64,000 nt of DNA from contig ML769393.1 of NCBI GenBank assembly GCA_009733575.1, positions 345,018 to 409,017 of the forward strand. Direction: 5' to 3'. This document shows positions 44,926 through 56,958 of this stretch, in pieces. This stretch comes from Gymnopus androsaceus JB14. Its lineage: Eukaryota; Basidiomycota; Agaricomycetes; Agaricales; Omphalotaceae. The number at the start of each line of letters is the position of its first letter. Position 1 is the first letter of the stretch. Below the pieces are notes generated by a model. The model was not told the DNA's origin and searched no databases. It was given only the letters and a program-made list of their open reading frames with translations. A program made the translations under genes and the position numbers.

Positions 44926-47900
44926 GTCCCCTCCTAAAAAATTAAATAGAACCAAGTCCATTTGTATACCTTTTACTATCTGTTTGAACGAGCAATACAT
45001 CCTGGAGATGTCAATGCAAGGTTCGAGAAAGCTGAGTGAATCGAAAATATTTGAGCCTGCTACCTTTCGCACTCAGTGGATTGAAGCGCTTTATTCGGTT
45101 GACGGGATTGTGAGATAGATGAATGCATGGAAATTCGGTCGGATACACAAGATTTTCTTCGGAGGTTTAGTCGCCTGGCAACCAACCTTAGAACGTCTTC
45201 GCTCTTAAAACGACAAAGTAAAGATCATCCATCCAAAGTTTCGGCCATGATGTTGATTGTTCTCTCCACACCGCCTGCCTTCCGATCTTGAAGTTTAGTG
45301 TTTACACGCAGTACTCTGAGTGAAGTATTAGCACCCTTGGAAGACTCACCTGAGCGAGGCACGCTAAGAGGTTTTACTGAGAAATTGACCTTCGCTGGAT
45401 CATATCTGACGGTTATCGTGGCCAAGAGAATAATTTGTCCACGTCGTATGCGCTGTGTGTAGAGGATGTTCTGATCCTCTTAAAGGAGAAAGAAGAGATA
45501 AACATCTATCGGTGAAATGAGCGTAACGAGAAGAGTGGATGATTGAAGGGGAAGAACGAAGTGGGTGTTCAGAATCGGTTACATTGTCTGATTCTCTTCC
45601 GATCGAATCACATTTATGTGCCATTCCTGTCGATCTGAACCTTGATACAATCGGATGTGTCCGCAAGAAAGGTTTGGATGACAAACGAAAGAAGGAATAA
45701 AACAAGAAAGAGGATCGGAGTTGGTAAAAGTACAAGTCAATGAAAATAGAAGCAATCTCAACAGGGCGAAAAAACCAGGACAAACAAGAAAATCACAAAA
45801 TGAAAGTGAAAAAGGCTCACCGAAATCGTCTCATCGATATGTTGGAGTACATACTCGACATATGTAGGGTTCTGACTGCTAGTACTTCCGTCTGAACCAC
45901 TCGGGTCGTGGTGTTGCTGAACGTCATCACTCGTGGCCCGACTCGACTCACAGCCTATTTCTTTACCCAGGCATTCGGTGCTCTGTCGCCGGTAACATTT
46001 CTGGCTATTAAAACTGCTCGAAGCCTCCGCGATAACAGCATATGAATATGCGAGCTATGAATAGTAGTAGCTTTCACATTGAAAAGATGTGCAACGCGGA
46101 CTTACCATTGATGACTCGGACAAAGCAGAGCAAACGTCATAATTATTTATCAAAGCCTATAAAGAGTAAGCGTGCAGGAAAACGTTCCTCCCATGGCTTT
46201 AAATAAAGCAATTGCTCTAAATCGATCTTGCTCCTAGCCACTGCATTTATTTTTCAGGTTCCAGAGATTACCGGAGTCAGCAGCTCGAGTACCGTTAAAA
46301 GAGCGTACTAAAGCATAGGATCATTTACACTGCAAGTTTCCTGGGCAGGACCGGGGTCAGTGGCTGGATTATGTGGATCCTGGGGTTAAGCCTGCACTTT
46401 TGGGAGTTAGCAATGGCATAAGAATGTATCGAATGAAAAGACGACGACTTTGGTGAAAGCGCGCCACTGAGCGTGGTGAACGTTGCTGCGACGGCGCGTC
46501 ACGGGCTGCTCGTGTAAAGCTTACACGGTCACGTTTTCATGAGTACGTTTCATTTGTAGCTACTAGCAAATTTGTAGGATAAGCTTGGTAAGATAAAATT
46601 GAAGGATCGAGTTGCCTTTTGCTCATAGTAAGTATCCCGCTTCCACCAGTCTCGCAGCTTGAATCTTGAGTCAGTCGATTCTTCAATTATGAAGGCAGTG
46701 TCCCGGTCGCACAATCGGTCAATAGTGCATTGACGCCTTTGCAGCCAGTGCAGCCTGAGGTTGGACAATGTCATCGTAGTCATTGTTTGGGAGCCATTTG
46801 AAGGATTTTCTTACAAGCAAAAGGCGGACCTCGCGCCAACAAGAAAAAAGACTGGTTCATACATAAGTTATGTGTTTTGAGATGCAGCTGAGCTTGAACT
46901 GAGCTAATGCCGGAAAGGAATCCAGCGACGCGTTATGACACGGTAGCTTGGACGAATAAAGATGAATATTCTGGTAGTTGAAGAGGTCCTGCTGACATGG
47001 ATTTCCAATGCTTTTCAAGCGTCGAGAGTCGCCGAGCGATAGCCAGTAGCCCCGGAGTCGGCTGGCTTAGAGTCTTGAAGCTTGAAGGGTGTACTTTTTT
47101 TGATAAAATTTTGGACGTGTATCTGTAGCGGCAGCGCCGAAAGGTTTAATATAGTCCGAATTTATCCGGATCTTTCGGTCTTTCGACTTTCACTCGACTT
47201 TCAGTTTCACCACCACTGGGTGCATCTTCGATTATGATATGCAGAGGTTTTGCTCAGTTATTCGTTTCCCAGATATACAGCTCTTAATCCAAACTTATCG
47301 AGTGTACGTACGAGTTTTTCCTGAAATTCGGTCTGAGCTTATCGACACCAATGGCAGATTTCCAGCGCTGGTCACCATTGCGCTTCTCTTGATTATGAAC
47401 TTCAATATTTTCCGATGCAAAGATTTAGGTCTTGCTCCAAAGATGTCTCTTTAGCACGTAACCCAAGCTAAACGACGTTCTGACGCCTCACGGTCAGGAA
47501 GATGAGAACCCGGTCACCTTCATCACGCCTGCCAAGCTCTTGAATGCACTAATGTACCAAGTAACCATATATAGACACCACAGTTGATTCACGTTCATTC
47601 GAATGAGCCCTTTTTCTCGATGAGTCGATTTCAATGGGAAAAAGTTGACATTCCACGCTCTGACTCTTCAATCTCAGGTTCCGTTTTCACTGGGCGCGTT
47701 ATTGCCAATTTTCATTAAAACGGTGAAGTGACATGTCACTGGCGTTGTTCCAGGTAAATGTTCAATCGGATCGACTGAAGGTTATTTAAATGATGATGCG
47801 CATATGGTGGCTGAACCCAAAATGAAAGAAGATTTTGTTAATCAGCCGATCTCAGCTCTCAGTTGGCTCTCAGAGAACTTTGAACTCTTTTGTATTGAAT

Positions 47901-48123
47901 TACTTAAGATTTTTACCCATGATTTCTTTCAAACGGTGCGAACCGTTCCCAGTGCTCGGTCTTTGACTGGGATTCACTGCTCTCTTGGACCATGCCGTGT
48001 AATAAAAACCTTCCTCTTCCTTCCCTCCTTCCTTCATTCTTTCCTCTCTGAAGTCTCTCTCTTCACGGTGAGGACTCTCCGAGGTGAAATTTAGGTGTAC
48101 TGACTGTTTCAGCTTCTTTTTAG
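44926..48123. other. long intergenic region (3.2 kb)
   Basis: A minus frame at 45225-45425 ending RKAGGVERTINIMAETLDG has a possible intron (GTGAGT...CAG), but its upstream part is pyrimidine-rich nonsense. A minus frame at 46550-46783 lacks any domain. No gene is supported; the last few hundred bases should hold the ADH promoter (pyrimidine-rich CTTCC repeats at 48010-48060). Confidence 0.4.
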
Positions 48124-49274
48124 ATGTCCAAGGAAGTCAAAGCCTGGGGTGCCACCTCCCCCGAGACGACTGAACCGATGACCATCACCCGTCGTGCTCC
48201 AGACGACGAAGACGTCGCCATCGATATTAAGTACGCAGGGATCTGCCATACTGATATACACACAATACGGCAAGAGTGGGGTCCAGTCAAGTACCCTCTC
48301 GTCGCTGGACATGAGATTGCTGGCGTCGTGAGTGCCGTTGGAAAGAACGTAACCAAATTCAAGGTTGGAGACCGCGTCGGAGTGGGATGCTTGGTGAGCA
48401 CCCGGCGAGGTCCAGACTGAAAATATTAACTAACCGTGATGTGCAGGTGAACTGCTGCAGAGAGTGCGATGACTGCAAAGAGGGCGAAGAGCAGTACTGT
48501 CTCAATCACACAATCACATACGGTGGTACAGACCCAAAGGATGGGTCAATCACTCAGGGCGGCTACTCTCAATATATTGTTGTGGACCAGGCGTTTGTAT
48601 TGAGCATTCCGGAAAATCTTCCCTTGGACAAGGCCGCGCCTTTACTCTGCGCAGGTGTAACTATGTTCTCGCCCCTGAACCACTGGAAAGCCGGACCTGG
48701 AACAAAGGTTGGGATTATTGGATTCGGTGGTATAGGACACATCGGTGTCAAAATTGCCAAGTAGGTTATCTCAGATGAACACCCTCATGCTCAGTATTAA
48801 TGTTTTCTCAACTTTAGGGCAATGGGATGTGAGGTGACTGTCTTTTCCCAAACGGAAAGCAAGAAGGAGCTCGCTTTGAAGTTTGGTTCAGATGAATATA
48901 TTGCGACAAACGATCTCCAGGTTTTCGACGGTCTCAAGCGGAAGTTCGACATGATCATTAACGCCGTCTCCACTAAGATCCCTGTCGATCTTTATCTGGC
49001 CTCTCTTCGTCGAGACGGCACTCTTGTCAATCTTGGACTAGGTGGAGAAGGACTACAGCTGTCGGCATTCAGTGTTTCGTTGGGACGAGCTAACCTGGCC
49101 GGATCGTTGATTGGCAGTGTTGCAGAGACGCAGAAGATGCTAGACCTGTGCGGAGAGAAGCAGATCTTTCCCGAAATCGAAATTGTACCCGCCTCGTACA
49201 TCGACGAAGCGTATGAAAGAGTTTTGAAGTCGCAGGTCCAGTTTAGATTTGTGATTGATGTATCGACTATGTAG
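48124..49274 (+). CDS. zinc-dependent alcohol dehydrogenase, CAD-like (346 aa)
   Basis: Exons 48124-48393, 48447-48760 and 48818-49274 join in frame. Medium-chain dehydrogenase of the cinnamyl-alcohol/NADP-dependent aldehyde reductase subgroup. Catalytic zinc ligands: Cys in YAGICHTD, the GHE motif in [10 protein letters not shown], and Cys in [12 protein letters not shown]. Structural zinc: [16 protein letters not shown]. Cofactor loop: [17 protein letters not shown], with [10 protein letters not shown] after beta-2, favouring NADP(H). No damage seen. Likely interconverts an aldehyde and alcohol. It is co-oriented with the ODC-like and gamma-PLP genes. Confidence 0.92.
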
Positions 49275-50440
49275 ATTGTTTATGTATTTAGCTCAACTGG
49301 TCTGGCATTTATTTACCGTGAATGAAAAACTCATGAGTGCTATGGATTGATTACAATTTTGTTTGTTTTTGAATGCATGCGTTGGTCGTTTCTTGTCCAA
49401 TTTTCTTCCTTGGTATACTCTAGCACGATCATCTCAAGACTCATTGAGCGAAAATGAATGCGCTTTCTGGTGCATTCCAGATAGAACCTTGTCGTTACCA
49501 TCCGATGATAGAGATACTGAGCTAGACGAGGAACTCAGAGAGCAATACATATGCTTCGACTATGTTATCACGCTCGTCCATGTAGTTAGGTATCATCAGC
49601 ACTGAAAGCAGAAGTAACATAATTCCAACGATCGGTGGATAGAGCAATAAGTGGGAAAAGCCGGTGGTGCCAGTGAGCGCCTCCGGAATTCAACCATTAT
49701 CTACTCAAGTGAAATCATCGACCCAGCTCCTAACATTCTATTTCCCTCTCCTCATTACCCACTCTACGAACACGAGAACCGTTACGCTACTTAACCGGCA
49801 GTCTTCGAACAATACATTTTTTTCTGGCCAAGGCTTCGACAGAAGAACTGGAAGACAGAAGAACTGGAAGACGTCGCCACACGGATCATGGCCCGACGAC
49901 TCTCTTGCTTCTGCTGAAGATTTCATTCCAGCTATTCCCTATCTACGCGCAGACTACATCAGCGAACCGTACCTGGAGGACTGGACCAGCGGACCGTACC
50001 TCTTAACATTGTGGAAACTCTCATGTTCATCTGAACTTGTGCTCCCGAGCCTGACTTGGTTTCGCCTAGCACGTTACTCCCAATAGTTTGCCTGTCCGGT
50101 GATTGGCTGGCTTTCCTACATAGCTACGAACAATGGCTGCAAAGTCGGCTCTGTGCCACAGGGGATGGAGAAGCGAAGAAGTTTATTTTTCATGAAAACG
50201 TAGCATGTCGAGGTGGAAATATAGCTCAGGTCTCTCATGCTAAAGAGGCATATATGGTATGTAATATAGAACACCTCGCCGTTCCTTACAAAATTTAATC
50301 GTGACTTAATTTTCTTGAATGTAGCTTTGTATCACGCCCTCCGGCGTCATTGTTTGTGACTGACTGTGTTGTGAAAGTTCTCTAATCGCTTATATGATTG
50401 ATTTGCGTCGCCCGTGCTTTGATTATACCTGTTCACTACT
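49275..50440. other. intergenic between ADH and gamma-PLP enzyme
   Basis: Short frames only (49363-49605, 49664-50086); no domain. A 12-bp tandem AAGAACTGGAAG occurs at about 49842-49871. Confidence 0.5.
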
Positions 50441-52386
50441 ATGCTTTTGCAAATCAGTCCACCGTTAGCTCGTGCAATTCCTCCCGACACTCCTCATTCA
50501 ATTGTCCATTCCTTGCCAGAATGGAAGGACAACATCGACTTTGCGGTCAGCAAGAAGGAGCTCTTCGATGCGCTGGAAGCAACTTACCCCCGATTCGTAC
50601 TTCATCCGCTAGTGAGAGAGGTATGTGTGACTGTATTCTTGGTGGATCACATATCACATTTAACTTTCGTGTAGCTAGTAGGGCTAGTGAAGTGTACTGG
50701 CGACATCTCTGAAGATGACGAGTGTCTGCTATTCCCGTCGCAGCGAGGGGCTGACGCTTGTTGCGCCTTCCTTGCTCGCCATTTCCCTCAACTTGCCTCC
50801 AAATTTGGTGTTCGTTGTGTAACCCACTTGGCCACTGCCCCGCGGTCACAGCAGATCTTCGCGGTCACTTATCCGAAAGATAAGCAAGAGAAAGCGATGA
50901 AGTTTTGGACGTTCACCGGTGAGGGGATCTCGAGCCGCTTGGCTGAATCCTGTCTTCTGGGAGGCCGTGGAATCCAGAGCGATGACCTTGGTTTACCTTC
51001 CGCCAAAGGCCATATCCTCTTGGACTACTACCTCCAGAATCAGCCTCTCACCGACGTCTCGCTTGCTAAGGACGCCATACGCAAGCGCTTCGCTGGTGTT
51101 ATTGATGAGCAAGGGGGAAATATCAGAGGTGTACCTGCAGTCTCTCATACGGACGTCTATCTCTTTCCTACAGGCATGAGTGCAGTCTGGAATGCACACC
51201 AGTTGCTGCTGGGAACTGTAGCCAAAAGGAAGGGAATGGAACGGGTCAAGACTGCACATGTCAAGTGAGTCGTCGTTGCGTTGAGGTCGTTGCAGAAATT
51301 CACGCTTCTGTTATACCTTAGCATCCTCTACGTTGATTCATACAAGCTACTGGAGCTAACGAGCCACGGATACTACTTCTTCTCTAATGAGACCATAGAC
51401 GACTTGGAATCGTTGCTTGTCACCGGTTCACCCGAGTGTCCAGCAGTCTTAGGGATCTTCACCGACTTCCCTGCGAATCCTAACCTCCAGAGCGCTGATC
51501 TTCCACGTCTTCGGGCGTTGGCAGATGAATACGGGATTCCTCTCTTTATCGACGAGACCGTGGGATGCCACCTAAACGTCCAAGTTACGCCTTATGCGGA
51601 TGTTATTATTGGCAGCCTCACCAAAGTATTTAGTGGCTTTGGGAACGTACTAGGCGGAGCGTGAGTGCTTTTCACTCCTGGCATGGGTACCAAAGAATGA
51701 TATGTTGTTCCTTCTCTTCAGGCTCATGCTCAATCCAAGTTCTCGATTCTTCAATGAATTCAAGCAGCATATGCAGGCCACATACGAGGACAACTACTTC
51801 GACAGGGATGTTTTGGTTATGGAAGTGAACTCGCGTGGAATGGAAGACCGTGTGGCAGTGATTAATCGGAATGCAGAGGCCCTCAGTGACATGTTGTATG
51901 CGCTGTCTGCTACAGCAGGCATTGTCAAAGGCAACTGCATTGTCAAGGAGGTCTTCTACCCCAAGTACCAGAACCCAGAGAGTTACAGACGGTGCTGCAG
52001 GATTTCAGCTGCGGAGAAGTCCCCCTGCATGTTTGGCTCGATAGGATACAGCGGTCTTCTGTCTGTCTCGTTCACATCGTTGGATGCAGCGAAAGTTTTC
52101 TACTCTGCTCTCCCTTGCTATAAAGGCCCGAGCCTAGGCACTGTCTTCACACTTGCCACGCCGTTCACTGCAATTGGGTTTCCACCAGAGAAGATGACTT
52201 GGGCGAAGGAGCATCATCTAGATGAAACCTTGGTCAGTTTTGATAGCTGGACGACCTAATCTCCCTGAATACTCATTACCCATACAGGTACGAATTAGTG
52301 TTGGAACGGAAGAACGTTCGAGCCTAATGAACGGCATAGCATTAGCTCTCAAGAAAGCCGAGGAATTTTGTGCTAGCAAAGTGTGA
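50441..52386 (+). CDS. gamma-family PLP enzyme, cystathionine gamma-synthase/LolC type (572 aa)
   Basis: Five exons (50441-50620, 50675-51264, 51322-51660, 51722-52232, 52288-52386) join in one frame. Cys/Met-metabolism PLP family, of the long fungal type with an N-terminal extension as in yeast Str2. Motifs: VYLFPTGMSAVWNAHQLLLG (cofactor phosphate region), ILYVDSYKLLEL, IFTDFPANPNLQSADLPRLR, LFIDETVGC (Asp to the pyridine N), IIGSLTKVFSG with the Schiff-base Lys, and ISVGTEERSSLMNGIALALK at the C-terminus. Known reactions of this type are gamma-replacements on O-acyl-homoserine. Str2 makes cystathionine, while LolC joins an amino acid nitrogen to the homoserine carbon in loline synthesis. 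The position beside ODC-like, ADH and P450 genes favours a pathway-specific role, but a primary transsulfuration enzyme cannot be excluded. Confidence 0.88.
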
Positions 52387-54151
52387 TTAAATATGTACCT
52401 ATACTTCACAAGTCCTCATTTTTTGTATCTCATTTGTGGCTGCTCTATTACAAGAATTCTATCTTTCGTTAGCCTTCTCAGACCAGATGCTTTGCTATTC
52501 CGAAAGGGTCATTCTTATGATCTCCAATACTCGTTTAGTCTCAACGTAACCCATATATTTATGAATTATTCCGTATACTTACTGTCTGTCTTTCATGTAA
52601 GTACAGACAAGCAGATTCGTACATCTCGCAGTTGAACTCCTTCATTACCTTCTATCTCACGATCTCACGATCAACTGGTCCTGGGACAACGTCCAGATAT
52701 CAGTGATTATGAATGCAAAAAATGTGCCGTACGTCCTTTGAACTGATTCCAGATTGGGTCTAAATCTTGGGATGTACACAGTTTGGGCGATCTATCTCCG
52801 TTACAACAACAAGAGTTCTCTCAAGATTTGCTTCGCATACTGTATCTGACTCGACTTGACTAGTGAAGCAATACATATAATTAAGTATCATCTCGGTAAG
52901 TTCCTTGTAACTTACGAGACAAGATCATTTGAGTTCGGTCCGAGCGCCGTCTTCTATTCTTGCTGTTGTCTTCCCCGTCTTGCCGTCTTCTGTTCCTGCT
53001 TCGACTCTGCATTGGGCTCTCAGCGGTTCACAGAAATCGCCACCGAAACTTAGATCTGTGGTGCTCGTCGATGGAAACGAAGTACATCTCTCACACAACA
53101 GTTCCATCCTCAACTTCTTGGGAGTTTTTCTATGACTATCGGCGGTCAAACACCCTTAAAATTCTGGTGGGTACTTAGATGAATTCTATGACTATCGGCG
53201 ATTAAAATTCTAGTGAGTATCCTATTGATTCTTCAATAAATTCTACGACTATCGGCGGTCAAACACCCTGAAAATTCAAATTTGCGCATTCTGAATTCAA
53301 CCTGTCCGTAGATTGCTGTTGAGTTGTGCGAGCTCTATGATTCAGCTTCAACTCAGCCTGCCCAACCGGTCCAAATCTTTTAGATAAAGTTGTGAAAAGC
53401 TTATTGCTCACCGTGAGTGACCATGACTACTCTTCAACAACTTCAGTCGGTGAAACCCCATCCAAGGATTGAACCTCATCAGCTTCAGGAGATAAGTACG
53501 GCAGTTTAAGTGAGTTAAACTTCTGATTCCAACTGTTTTTGTTCGAGCTTTACCTCATTTCGTGTAGAATTTCTATCTCCTCAGTCCTGCCAGTGATTCC
53601 TTGATGGGTTCAACCGGTTCATTGCGCCTTACCCTTTAGGTAGGTTTTGCTTTCTTAAACCGGTCCCAAGTCCTCGTAAAAAGTACTATTCAACCGGTTG
53701 AACCGGAAAATGAAATCGACCACCTTGGTTTGAACGGAGGTCGCCAGATTTCTCTCATCTTTTCACAAACTTAATCCTGTGCCACCCTGACGAAAGACTT
53801 ATGGATGAGAATTGCATGCAATCACAAACTCGGTGAGCTCTCTAACTCAACGGAATTCATCGGCTACTGATAACGGGCACTGGGACGAGAAGCTGAGCAA
53901 TACTTTGCCACTAACCATTTCTTCACAGTCGTTTTAAGCTCAGGCCAATGGATGAAGATAGCCAGATTAAAATTCTTCGCCTCCTAAACTGAACAATACA
54001 CGCCATCAACCATTGGATACCAAATACTTGGAGCTGAATTGACAGATTTGTCTTGTAGCATCGTTCCGTCATGTATCTTCGCTTTGCCATAGGCACTTAC
54101 TTGCTACTTATAAGATGAACAACATGAGAGACAGCAGAAATCTCAAGACCA
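52387..54151. other. intergenic upstream of P450, repeat-bearing
   Basis: Contains three copies of a CTATGACTATCGGCG motif (53129-53277) and several AACCGGTT-type palindromes between about 53360 and 53715. No gene is supported. Confidence 0.5.
53129..53277 (+). repeat. three short direct repeats
   Basis: Copies at about 53129-53164, 53184-53214 and 53240-53277 share TTCTA(T/C)GACTATCGGCG followed by GTCAAACACCCT (or ATTAA in the middle copy) and AAAATTC. Spacing is about 55 bp. Confidence 0.8.
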
Positions 54152-56292
54152 ATGCTCTCCTTCCAACTTATCATTGCTCTCATCACTTTAGGCTTCTTCT
54201 CATGTCGCGCTTGGATTCGGCGCCAGCGGCTGCCTCTGCCTCCAGGTCCCAAAGGATGGCCAATTTTAGGGAATGTCTTTGATATACCCAAAAACAAGGT
54301 CCAGATAGCTTACATGGAAATGAGTCGTAAATACGGTGCGTTTGAAGCCTGTAGCCGTTAGTGTAAAATTCAAATTCTTCCCAGGGAGTGATCTGCTATA
54401 CTTGAACATGGCTGGGAAGTCAATGTTGGTTCTCAACTCGTTGGAGGCAGCGAACGACCTCCTAGTTGGAAGGTCCACATTGTATTCTGATAGGTTAGTG
54501 GGTTTCAACCTTGAGATTTAGCGTCTCCTGAAAACGATGCTGTTAACTTTGCAGACCACGCTTTCCAATGATCGGCGAACTGTAAGTGGTACTCCTACTT
54601 TCCCCAGGCAATATCACGAGACATTCTATGTAGAATGGGATGGGACCACGACTTCGTATTTCTTCCTTACGGCAATCGATGGCGAAGTAGGGTTTTGACT
54701 AGTAACGCAGATGGAAACTGACCAAATATAACATTAGAATTGCGCTCGATTTTCACGCAACAGCTCTCACCTACCAACATCAAGGAATACGAGAGGCCTC
54801 ACATGCAAGAAAGCATGTATGTGTTTTTAAACAATCTCCTTGACACGCCGAAAAAATTTCGAGAGCACCTCCTTTTGTGCGTCAAAGATTCATACTATCG
54901 CCATATTGTTTGTTAACTTGACTCTGCAGTCTTTCTGGGGGAAACATCATCTCCTCAGCATATGGCATTCCCGTCAATGACTCCAACCATCCTTTCCTTG
55001 AGCTTTCGATAAAGGCTGCCCATGGACTAGCCGAAGCTGGGAATCCCGGAACCTATCTTGTGGATGTTTTTCCTATACTGAAGTATGTTCCCTCGTGGTT
55101 TCCTGGCGCGGGCTTCAAAAGAAGAGCAGCATATGAAAGAAATATAATGGAAAGAGTCCTCAGGGAGCCGTTCGAATTTGTCCAGACGAATATGGTGGGT
55201 TTCATTTTTCATGATGCGTAATGCTCACCATGGGCTACTAGACGAATGGTACAGCGAAGTCTTCAATTGCTTCTCGATTGATACAGAAAATGCAAGATGA
55301 TGGGGAATGGTCGGAAGAGAATCAGGATTTAGCAATGTGCGCTTTGGGGACTATATTTGGAGGTGAGTCCTTCATGACAGGACATAGTCGGAATTAATGA
55401 TGATTTTCATAGGTGGCGCAGATACGGTAGGTTAAACTTCATCAATAGTTGAGCGCAATTCCTACATGATAATATTAGACGGCTACAACCACCTGAAGGC
55501 ATCTTTCTCGCCCTGGTCTGTAATCCAGATATTTTGAAGAAAGGCCAAGCTGCTGTCGATGCAGTCAGTAGGTACCGATCGACTTCCGGAATTTAGTGAT
55601 GAAGGGAAAATTCCATATGTCGATGCAATGGTTATGGAGGTATTGCGATGGAGGCCTATCGTACCACTTGGTATAATCTGTTGATCAGAAGCAAGAATAT
55701 GATTCTGACAAAACATGTAGGTGTAGCACATTATACCACCAGCGCAGATACCTATAGAGGGTATTATATTCCAGCCAATACCATTGTTATAGGAAATAGC
55801 TGGTTAGTATTGTTGTTTTTTTTCATTCCCTCGGGGTATTATCTATTGTTATTACAGGCCTATCCTTCATGATCCCACTACTTATGGTGCAGACGTATCT
55901 GAATTCCGCCCAGAACGTTTCCTCAATTCAGACGGAACACTCAATCGTGCGGTGCCCTACCCTGACGCTGCATTTGGCTTTGGACGGCGCGTCTGTGCTG
56001 GGCAAGACTTTGTGCATAGTGCAATTTGGATTGCAGTCGCTTCCCTGTTGGCTTGCTTTGATTTTGCCAAAGCATTGGATAAGGATGGTGTAGAGATTGA
56101 GCCAAGTACAAATTATATCGAGAGGTTCATGTCGTACGTCGTTTCTCTTAAGCTTCGTCTGTGAGTACTTTTTGAATGAACTAATAATCACTGCAAATTT
56201 TCAGATATCCTCGTCCTTTTGAATGTACCATCAAGCCACGGTCTAAAGCGGTGGAAGAGTTGATCAGAAAGAGCCTTGAGCACCGTGACTAG
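54152..56292 (+). CDS. cytochrome P450 monooxygenase (frame breaks in the I-helix region)
   Basis: Many short exons typical of Agaricomycete P450s. N-terminal membrane anchor [18 protein letters not shown], the proline hinge [27 protein letters not shown] (helix C), then GGADTTATT (helix I oxygen-binding motif), RWRPIVPLG (K-helix area), [25 protein letters not shown], and heme loop [11 protein letters not shown] with the axial Cys. Stop TAG 56290-56292. Between about 55490 and 55575 the frame needs three one-base corrections (after ACCACC, in GCATCTTTC, and at GTCAGTAGG), so the copy is either inactive or the assembly has clustered indels. It is probably ER-bound and oxidises a cluster intermediate. 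The resemblance is to the broad O-methylsterigmatocystin-oxidoreductase-like group; no precise CYP family can be given. Confidence 0.85.
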
Positions 56293-56958
56293 ATTCACTA
56301 GCTCTCCGAACTTGTTCAAATTCGAAATCTGAATTGTGTTTATTTCAAGTTTTACTCCAGTATATCAATATGGCCTATTTTTGAATTTTTTATGTGTTTG
56401 AGCGCAACCATAACGGTCTTTAATATAAGTGAATCAATCTGAATGAGGACTGATATTCGTCGCTTTGGCTCCATCGACAAGTGATTACATATCTTGCAGA
56501 AGGATATCCGTGACCTCCATAATGGCGCAGTGAATGATTCTAATATTTTTCGGGCCTCCAAGATGAACACGACTTGAATGCGCTCCATATTGAACAATAC
56601 TTACTGTATACTTACCGGCTTTGAGCGATTGAAGCCCTAAGGTGAGCTGGAACTGTTGACAGGTCTGCACGGCGGGAATGGCAGATGTAGATGTATTTGG
56701 TGAGAGGCCACTTGTTTAAGCACCCGCAGAAGATAAGCGCAGCGCAGATATTTCTACCTATCTTGAGCAGGAGAAATAACTCACCAGACACAGTACGTCG
56801 TTGAAACATCTGCGGTGCAGCATGTCTTTTCTTCAACGGATTCAATCAATCACCTCTGACGTTTCCGTATACAATTGTAACATTCCACTGCGAATATGAA
56901 GTTTTATATGAGATAAGACGTGTAAAGATGTTCTGAACACTTCGATGAACCTTCCTAA
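56293..56958. other. intergenic between convergent P450 and epoxide hydrolase genes
   Basis: Only short minus-strand frames without domains; the stretch should contain both 3' UTRs. Confidence 0.5.
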
